Positions 53,429-61,639 of a stretch of DNA of 64,000 nt are shown here, piece after piece. Position 1 is the first letter of the stretch; each line of letters opens with the position of its first letter. The DNA lies in contig ML058554.1 of the NCBI GenBank assembly GCA_003013855.2, positions 124,001 through 188,000 of the forward strand, read 5' to 3'. The notes under the pieces were generated by a model. It was not told the origin of the DNA, did no database searches, and saw only the letters and a list, made by a program, of their open reading frames with translations. The translations under genes and the position numbers were made by a program. This DNA is from Liriodendron chinense (Eukaryota; Streptophyta; Magnoliopsida; Magnoliales; Magnoliaceae).

Positions 53429-53520
53429 GTGGTTTGCTGGATAGAGTGGACAGCTTTATGTTCAAGGGTGCACTTGCATATGCTCATGTCAAAAGCATGT
53501 TACGACTTTCTAGAGTTTGA
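53429..53520 (+). pseudogene. CDS4/5-like (fragment): Captured 3' exon of a CDP-diacylglycerol synthase (phosphatidate cytidylyltransferase) gene
   Basis: After acceptor AATGCAG the frame reads GGLLDRVDSFMFKGALAYAH, then VKSMLRLSRV and a stop (53518-53520). The signature of the CdsA family is GGxxDRxDS (here GGLLDRVDS). Plant plastid-type enzymes end GGLLDRVDSYIFTGALAY... at about this distance from the stop. Only the C-terminal exon is present, so the fragment cannot be active. Confidence 0.78.
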
Positions 53521-53711
53521 ATTACAAAGTTGGGTAGACACTGACGAAAAATACAAAGTAAACTTTCTGTTTTCCCTTTTCTGGTATCAGAGGCGAAGGA
53601 AGGCTTTACAAACACCCACACAAGAACTTCATGGACTATATTGTACAACTTGCATCTTTTTCCTTGCCATTGCTCAGTTTAAATGAAGGTATTTCCTAAT
53701 ATTAATGGCAG

Positions 53712-54100
53712 GTGCGAGGTGCTGTCATGTTCCTCAGTCGGATTTCACTCCTCATGGATCAGAACACCCAGGCAGTCCATATGTTCATGTCAGCTCTCCT
53801 TCAGGTAGTAATAATAGTGGCTCTAGTACAATCATGCTTATGCCCGTGTTCCAGACTGTTCTCACTCATGGTTATCATTCACTGCAGGTCTTTGATACTT
53901 GTGGATTATTATATGGTGAGCTTGCAAGCTTTGTATTCCAACTGCTACGTATCATGCCAAATCTCAATAAAGGCCAACGACTGCTACCCGGTGCACCTTC
54001 CGGTACCAATGTGCAGGGACAAAACAACACCAAGTGGCCAAAGCCTGCCAGCAGCTCATGGGACAGTATTTGGGGGGATGGTTGCAGTAAAGAGAAGTGA
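53712..54100 (+). pseudogene. PEX13 (fragment): Captured fragment of a peroxin 13 (PEX13) gene, two exons
   Basis: Exons 53712-53804 (RGAVMFLSRISLLMDQNTQA, VHMFMSALLQ|GTAGTA) and 53888-54100 (TGCAG|VFDTCGLLYGELASFVFQLL ... PKPASSSWDSIWGDG, stop) join in phase. They match plant PEX13 motifs (ILIDQNTQAFHMF, LFDRSGLLYGELARFVLRLLG, PxPSGSWDNVW). PEX13 is a peroxisomal-membrane docking protein for matrix protein import. The N-terminal Gly/Tyr-rich half is missing. Frames are still open here, so the capture may be fairly recent. Confidence 0.85.
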
Positions 54101-54755
54101 TCATTGTCTAGAATAGATTTGAAAGGAACATCCAGGGATGCATGGACAGAGGTATGAACATTACTGATTTCATGTGTTAGGCCTGCATAGAGTTTGAAAC
54201 CTTGAGAAGGAAAGATTGGTGCGAAGGAATGATCTAGATTTGTTTCTAGTGATGCCAGCTTCTAGAGGTTTACATGTTTTCTACACTTTTTCAATTGGAA
54301 ACATGCTTCCTGAGGTTTGACGTCCTAGCCCAAGAATCAGGTTGACCCACTGGCCAGTTGGCGCACAGTTTGCAAAATAAATGGACAGCTTGGAAGGCTT
54401 CACTGAAGTTTTCAACCCATTCACCTGTCTTCGCTGAAACTGTGATGTACTTCTGAAACAAAACCTTACTGCTTTGATATGCATCAGTGGGATAGGTGTT
54501 CATTAAAAAATATGCTTGTTTCAGATTTGTTGCATGATCGTATCTCAGGGGTTGGTTAACTTCCACGTTGACATCATTTTTTTGTAGGTTGTTGCCTCTT
54601 TCTCGTGTCCCTCTAACAAAAGATAATGGCTGAACAAAATGCTAGTTCCCAAATGCTGCCAGCACTGAACTTCTTGTATAAGATAGTGAGTACTAACTTT
54701 TTTTTATATTTTGTTTTGTTGGTTATAAGGAGAGATGAATTGAGGTAAATGGAAT

Positions 54756-54804
<49 letters not shown>

Positions 54805-57090
54805 GAGGAGTATTTGATTGATTTTGCAATTCATTGAAGAAGAAAGAAGAATTTTGAGTTTTTCTTGTCTTATAGTGCTGTGGTTGTTGGAAAATAGAGG
54901 AGAAGTAATTGGAGATTCATGCACTATATGTAGCATCTCTTTCTATTGTTCTTTAATCGTGGATCTCTCTTGCAGTTCGTGCCATTGTGTTTGGATTTCA
55001 AAAGCAAGTATTCTTTCTTAAGCTCAAGGTAAGATTCAAGATGGTTTATAAATGTGATTGTGGCTATTATAGTTGTATGTTACATTTGGATGTATAAGTG
55101 ATTGCAATTAAGTTTTCATGAAGTGAATATCCAAAATTGGTTCAATTCCACTTTATTCAAAGTGAATAGTCACTCCCAAAATTTGAGCTATTCTTTTTTA
55201 TGTTTCTTCAAGAGAGTCTTTTCTTACATTACCCTATGGAATGACCATAGATCCAGATCATGCCAAGTTTAATTTTGTTCTTGTTTTTGAAAATTTGACT
55301 GTATATGAATTCTAGTTGGAGAAAGCCATTGAACGATTTTCAATTTTGATTTGTCCTAGAAGATTATTACTAGACCAGGTATGTTTATCCTTAGTTTTGC
55401 CATTTTCAGCTGGTAGATGTGTGATTCACCTTCACTTCCCACACTTTTTTTCACCAAACCTTGTTAAAGAATTATATAGTGATTGTGTAGTGAGAAAGTG
55501 AGAAGTTTGATACGGTTGTCAAATAATAATTTCTCAATGGTTGTTGTGCGAGAATTAAGCTCTTGAAGATTGATGGAGCATGCTAGTACTCATTTGTTTT
55601 AGGCAATTTATTCTCTTTCAAGAATCATTTAACTTGCTTCTTCCAAGTACTCACATCTAATCCTATGTTTTTAAATGTCCTTTTTTTTTTTTTTTATGTA
55701 GATAGCATTTTGTCTACTTTTGGATTAATATTTGGTTCTAATTGGCAGTTGGCAATCCATTGAGAAGTCGATGATCTTTTGTAGGAAGTTGCAAACTCTT
55801 ATCACTTCAGGGTGCTGGCTTTAACACTTTCTTTATGGGCTTGCTTTAAAACTCACGCAATCGGCAAGTAACAAATATTGCAAGCTATGTGGCCTGTGGT
55901 CTGTGCTTATGAAGTTGCCTTAGATGCTTTAGGCTATAATTGTCTTGACAATTGGAAAAAGAAGCTGAGAACTGTCTTGCTAAAAAATGATTTGGTATAA
56001 AAGATGTTTTAGGCTATAGTTACCATTTGCATCTACTGCATCATCTTCCTCAAAAGCTTGTTATGATCTTCCCCTGCCATCCTAGCACTCCTTAGGCTTT
56101 GAATTGTTTGAACATGCTTCAGTATCGACCAATTCCATGCTTTGATGCTAGTAATTTGATTTACTCCAATCGGCTTGAATCAGATCTAGTAAGTTAGAAT
56201 TTGATTAAGATCAGCTGGAATGTGATTAAATTAGTTGAGAACTATTTAGACCAACTGTAATTCGGTTAAAACACCTATTTGAAACAAAGTTCAAATTTCA
56301 ACCCATATTACATCTAATTTAACATTTCCTAAGACCATTTAAATTTTTGTAGGAAAATCTGTCGCTAAGCATTGTTGAGGCGAAAGAATGTTTTACATCA
56401 AAAGAGGTACTTATCTTTCTTTATTTGTAATTTTCGATACTTGCTATAGACTCTTTTAAGTTTGTAGCATATTTATCAAATTTATTTGTAAACTTCAATG
56501 ACTAGGATGATGGAAATTACTTGTACCTCCTGTAGCCATGTGAGGCTCACACCAATTTGATGAATGACTTTGAGGCTTTGCCCCCCTTTTTTGGTAGTGG
56601 AATCATATTGCAAAAGAAGATGAGAACAAAAGGCATAAAGATATAATGCGCTCATGGTTGTTTATGTGATGCAGGAAACAATTCTTCTTCCAAGGCAGCA
56701 ACTCGGTTCTTTATCAGAGAAAGACTCCAACTGTCCAGAACATATCACGAGCAATGAGGTTTCTATGCTCAGATAGTTTTGCAGAGGGTTGTAGAGAAAA
56801 TGGTGGGCAGACAGAGGGCCTTGGTTCATAAAAAAGGAACTTATATGGAACTCAAGGGTCTTAGCTTCTTTGTGAATTTTTCTTCCTTGTAATGAGAACT
56901 CTTCATTGTATTTATATTGACTGAATTGGGGATGTATTAAGAACGAGTCTTCTCACATTTATATTGACTGAACTCGGGGATGTATTTTGAGTTTCCCTTT
57001 AAAAAAAATTCATGACTTTAATGAATGTTGGATTGAATTTCCCTTTACCTCATTTTTTTTTGTAGGATCTTTATTTGTTTTAGCTTGAGA
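54101..57090 (+). other. CACTA-3 interior, 3' half with unassigned exon-like pieces
   Basis: It contains a (TC)n run (54759-54801), AT-rich intron-like sequence and short exon-like pieces ending at GT. These are 55316-55378 (LEKAIERFSILICPRRLLLDQ|GTATGT), 56353-56406 (ENLSLSIVEAKECFTSKE|GTACTT) and 56674-56758 (ETILLPRQQLGSLSEKDSNC...NE|GTTTCT). They look like consecutive exons of one plus-strand gene. The source is not recognised. Confidence 0.4.
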
Positions 57091-57099
57091 TGGGTTGAA

Positions 57100-57412
57100 C
57101 TATCAGGGCATGTACCAAAAACGGCTAGATATAGCAATAAAAAAAAAAATTAAAGACACTAGCTACGGATATAGTCTGCAGCCCTCAAAATTAGTCCATA
57201 GCTTTATGTCGAGAAAATGCTACGGATCGTCTTTCTATAGCTACGGCTATTATTCGTAGCTGAATAAGTATAGCTACGGACTATATCCGTAGCTATATCT
57301 TAAAAGGCTATGGCTACAGCATCAATAGCTACGGACCGGATACGAAACTGCTACGGATTATATTCGTAGCTATAGATGTATCACTACGAACATAATCCGT
57401 ACCTTTGCCCCA
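57100..57412. repeat. CACTA-3 right subterminal repeats
   Basis: GCTACGGAT/ATCCGTAGC and related words occur at least ten times in both orientations, forming short palindromes. They differ from the ACCGACGAA family of CACTA-1/2, so this is a different CACTA family. Confidence 0.85.
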
Positions 57413-57425
57413 TTTTTTTGTAGTG

Positions 57426-57605
57426 AAAGGTTCTGGACTTCTTGTCCATCTACTTCCACTCGTCATCCTTCATAGATTTCAGTCGCTTCTTAAGGGTGTG
57501 CTCGACCCCTTGCTGAATTAGGATGGATTCCATCTTCACCTTCCATAATTCGAAGTTGTTTTTTCTGGAGAACTTCTCAGCATCGAACTTCGTGTTCGAT
57601 GCCAT
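57426..57605 (-). pseudogene. copia gag, upstream part
   Basis: ATG at 57605 (MASNTKFDAEKFSRKNNFEL) leads through WKVKMESILIQQGV. An in-frame TAG occurs just before MDKKSRT. The frame continues at 47412 on the other side of CACTA-3. Confidence 0.88.
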
Positions 57606-57645
57606 GTGTCGTCTCAGATTCAAATTCTGTTACCACGCAACTATA

Positions 57646-57657
57646 GCTTTGATACCA
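57646..57657 (-). other. copia primer-binding site
   Basis: TGGTATCAAAGC on the minus strand is nearly complementary to the 3' end of initiator methionine tRNA (usual TGGTATCAGAGC). It sits two bases after the LTR end. Confidence 0.85.
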
Positions 57658-57659
57658 CT

Positions 57660-58205
57660 TGTTGGGAAGCCTCACGGAAGCATAAAGGAGAATCAAATGA
57701 TCACCAAAAAAAGCACACATGCAATCACACACACGAGAGAATTTGATTTTTACATGGAAAACCCTTGTGGAAAAAAACCATTGCACAAAGTGACAACATG
57801 ATTATGAATTCAGAAGTTGACAAGAGATGAACTACCTACAATCAAAGCCTCCAAGAGAAAATGAAGCACTCTCTCCTTTAAAACCCTAATACCCTTGTTA
57901 ATGACGTATTAGAATATCTTAATCCCATTTACACCCTGGCTTAAATAGCCTAGAAATGAAATTAGAAACAAATATCGCAAAAACGTGTGAAACTGCGTAA
58001 GTCTGCACTACCATCGATTGATCTACCGATTGATCGACGGCCCCAGTCAATCGATCAATTAGGTTAGTCAATTGATCACCTCGACCGTAGAATAGTCCAA
58101 AGAGCTCGCTGTGATAAAAACTAAATTTCTGATTTATGGAGATCAATCTCCTAGCATGGGCGATTGATCGATAACTCGCCAGATTTGAGGCATCCATTTT
58201 CAACA
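57660..58205 (-). repeat. 5' LTR of the minus-strand copia element
   Basis: On the minus strand it begins TGTTGAAAATGGATG (58205) and ends ...CTTCCCAACA (57660), with perfect 5-bp inverted ends TGTTG/CAACA. Length 546 bp. Confidence 0.8.
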
Positions 58206-58795
58206 TTTAGTATAGCTTTGAATATTTATCAATTAAAGTAAAATCCACATCTACTAAACCATTGCATTTGTTCACTCATAAGCATTTGGCAATTACTTTG
58301 GTAGAGCAAGGTTAAAATAAACAACTCGCGTGACTCCTTTGGCATTGAGTTGAGGTTAAATTGGCCCGCATTGCCCGAGTTGGGGGTGAGTGATCAAGGT
58401 ATCGAACCAATTTGTCTCTAACCGAGTCTAAATAAGAGTGACTCATCCCTGCCTTAAAACCCTAGCTACAGAGGGATTCTAGTCAAATTAAGATTTCGTT
58501 ACAATGAGTAACTTCCTAAATTAATTTGAATGTAAATACTAGCTTAGTATAGACGGGGTGTGAGATAGATCACTGTCTCTCCCATGAATAACTTATCCAA
58601 ATCCACGAATCTACAAGGACTTCTCAAATAGTCTTCTTCGAATCCACGAAGGAACACTCGAATCTATGAGCAAAACAGAGTAAAAAATCAAATAATTTGT
58701 ATTAATCTATAATAATTACCTTAACAATGTGCTTAAACAATGATTTATAAAGGAAACTAAGCCTAGAAAAAAAAAACCTAATCATGTGTGCAACC
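58206..58795. other. Intervening sequence, nothing recognised
   Basis: No gene is seen. Words such as 'gtgtgagatagatcactgtctctccc' and 'ccacgaatctacaaggac' suggest LTR or leader sequence of another retroelement, but no boundary could be set. ACC at 58793-58795 should be the target duplication of CACTA-2. Confidence 0.35.
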
Positions 58796-58809
58796 CACTA
58801 CAAGAAAAC

Positions 58810-59250
58810 AGCTTTTTACCGACGAACGTATTACCGACGAAATTATTTTCGTTGGGAAAAAGCATTTTTCCCGACGAAATAAAGAAATCGTCGGTAAAAA
58901 TCATTCCAGATTCCCGCCACCGCCGGATTTGCTTCCCGCCATACACTTTTACTGACGAAATTATGATTTCATCGGTAAAACGTTTATTGCCGACGAAGAT
59001 ACCTGTCGGTAAAAAATTAAAGCAGAAAATTTGGCTTTTACCGACGGAATATTTCGTCGGTAAAAGCATGACTTTTACCGACGAAAAGTTTCGTCAGTAA
59101 AATACATTTTTGCTGACGATTATTGCCTCTTGGTAATAATGTTTGATTCCCACCCAAGCAAAAAGTGAGGACTTTTACCGATGAAAATTTTCGTCGGTAA
59201 AAGTATTTAAAAGGACTTTTATCAACGAAAATTTTCATCGGTAAAAGTCC
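58810..59250. repeat. CACTA-2 subterminal hairpin array
   Basis: Repeated TTTTACCGACGAAA/TTTCGTCGGTAAAA units, some with one-base changes (gttgggaaaa, catcggtaaaa), as in CACTA-1. Confidence 0.9.
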
Positions 59251-59307
59251 TATTTTAATAACCCAATCGGGCCTCCCTCATTTCTCTCTGTCTCTCTCAC
59301 TCTCTCG

Positions 59308-59351
<44 letters not shown>

Positions 59352-59964
59352 CCAGCCCACCCTTCTCACCTTTCCCTCAGCTCCGACCGCTGGCAGTCAC
59401 CGTCACCGGCGGCCCACCGCCTCAGCCGACCACCCCCCCAGTCGACCACCGTCACCGATAGACACGCGCCTCCACCGGCCTCCCTACACCACCGCCTCCT
59501 CCGGTAACCCTCTCCCCCTTCTTCCTCCATTTCCCCTCTTCCTCTCTCCTCGTTGTTGATTGTGGGGCCCACTGCCAAAATCCAATGCATGTGGGTCCCA
59601 CCATTACTGTCCAATGCATGTGGGTGGGTCCCCATTGTCGCTTTCCATCGTCCATTGCATGTGGGTCCCACTGTCGCTTTCCATTGTCCATTGCATGTGG
59701 GGTCCGCCTTAGCTGTCCACTATTTGGTGGGGCACACTGATTTAGTAAATCCCTAATTAGGGATTTTGAAATTAAAATCCCCTAATTAGGGATTTCGAAA
59801 TTAAAATCCCTAATTCATTCCTTAATTAGGGATTTTAAATTTTAAAATCCAAATTTGTGATTTACAAATTAAAAAAAATTGAAATACCTAATTGTGGGGC
59901 CTACCGTCGCTGTCCACTGGTTGTGGGGCCCACTGTCGCTGTCCACTGTTTTGGATTAAGCATA

Positions 59965-60480
59965 TATTTGTGCGGAGTAAACTATGTGGGGCCGACAATG
60001 ATTTACGTATTTTATCCACTTCGTCCATCCATCTTAGCAGGAAATTTTAAGTATGGTGCCCAAAAATGAAGCATATCAAAATCTAAAGTGGACCACACCA
60101 CAAGGATGAACTGAATGTCTATCATTGAAAATTTTTTGGAGGACAGAAGTTTTGGATCAAGCTGATATTTGTGTTTTCCCTTCATCCATATCCATGTGAT
60201 CTTATGAACAGGTTGGATGACAAATAAAGATCACTATAGGGCCTGGGAATGGTGGAAATCATTATTCCCACTGTTTCCCATGGCATGGTCCACTTGAGAT
60301 TTGGATATGCTTAAATTTTGGGCTCAACCACTAAAATGAGCTGAAAAAACATAAGGACGGAATAGATAAATCACATACATTCTAGGTGGGCCCAACTTAG
60401 TTTACTCTACATGATATGAGAGTGTAGAGTTACTCCGCACGCAATCCGATTCCCATGGTGGGCCCCATACATACTTATTT
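59965..60480. mobile_element. GTGGGCCCCAC-type MITE inside CACTA-2
   Basis: Inverted orthologue of 42064-42592, at the same relative place between the 28-bp repeat remnant (two units, 59894-59953) and the spacer. Confidence 0.7.
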
Positions 60481-61145
60481 GTTTAGAAAATAGTCATTAG
60501 GTATTTGATTAGACTTGATTCATGGTGTTGATGATTCTGTCATTTTCATATGCTTGTCTATCTAGAATTGATGGAGCAAACCTGGATGTGCGTCGGAGCT
60601 ACCCGTGGTTGATTTATGTGGATGTATGTTGTGGATATATTTGCCTTATTATTAATAGTTATGTTTTGTCCACAAATGGTAGTATAATAGAATCAGTTAG
60701 CCCATTTGGAGATTTCTATATTGCCGAGCATTAATAAAGTGTGTTTTGGAGGTATAGAAATTTGCCAAATTGTCCTGTTAGACAGTCCAAGGTCGGATAG
60801 ATTGGAATGTTCTCGTTGTTTGTCATTTACATGTTCTGTCATTAGTTTCGTGTGGTAACTCTCCTATTCTCTCTGGATATGTTTCTTATGTTTAATTCCA
60901 TTGTCAATTTAATCCACACAATGTGTGGATAGTTGACGTGGAAATGAAATGTAAGATAAATATATCTGGAGAGATAGGGAGAGATGCTGTCGAAATTTAG
61001 GCTTGGGCGTTTAAATGGAAATAATGATAGCATTTCAATCTATCCATCCTTGAATGGGCGACTGATTTTATTATATTATCATTTAGTGCAAATTAGATGA
61101 TGAACATGATACATGTGATTAAGAGTAGTTGATTGATATTCATGT

Positions 61146-61635
61146 TGAGCGGGGGTCCCTGGAAGGTGGGAACCGCTGTTGTGACCATGCTGAAGCTGTC
61201 ATGTTCCTATGGACAACAATATGGGTGGCCTGGCCATTTGGACAGGCCCGTGTTTATGTATTAGCTCAAAATTAATGGCGCAGACCCGGATGTGCGTCGG
61301 AGCTATCCGGGTGTTGAGCGGGGGTTCCTGGAAGGTGGGAACCGCTGTTGTGACCATGTTGAAGCCGTTCATTTCCTATGGACAGCAATATGGGTGGCAT
61401 GGCCATTTGGACAGGCCCGTGTTTATGTATTACCTCGAAATTAATGGAGCAGGTCCGGGTGTGCGTCGGAGCTATCCGGGTGTTGAGCGGGGATCCCTGG
61501 AAGTTGGGAATCGCTGTTATGACCATGATGAAACTGTCCATTTTCTATGGACAGCAATATGGGTGGCCAGTCATTAGGACAGGCCCGCTTTGTGTGGAGC
61601 AGACCCGGATGTGCGTCGGAGCTATCCGTGAGTTG
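61146..61635. repeat. 172-bp array, 3 copies (CACTA-2)
   Basis: 'gtgcgtcggagctatccg' recurs at about 61293, 61464 and 61612. This is the inverse of the 8-copy array in CACTA-1. The repeated short frames are not genes. Confidence 0.93.
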
Positions 61636-61639
61636 GTTG

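Larger units (their letters stand above)
47413..57425 (+). mobile_element. CACTA-3: 10.0-kb Pack-CACTA carrying host gene fragments
   Basis: Ends CACTACAAAAAAA (47413) and TTTTTTTGTAGTG (to 57425), then GCAAAGGCTACGG-type sequence on both sides, form the inverted repeat. AAA at 47410-47412 and 57426-57428 is the 3-bp target duplication. Subterminal words GCTACGGA/TCCGTAGC recur near both ends (47440-47510, 57130-57410). No TNPA or TNPD motif was seen inside. The interior holds intron-containing fragments of unrelated plant genes, all on the plus strand. It is inserted in the copia gag. Confidence 0.92.
45847..58205 (-). mobile_element. Second Ty1/copia element (minus strand), 3'-truncated and split by CACTA-3
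   Basis: From right to left: 5' LTR (57660-58205), primer-binding site, gag (57605 down to 57426, then 47412 to about 46870 across CACTA-3), protease, pre-integrase and part of integrase, ending at about 45847. RT, RNase H and the 3' LTR are absent. Gag reads continuously across the CACTA-3 insertion once the AAA duplication is counted once. Confidence 0.9.
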
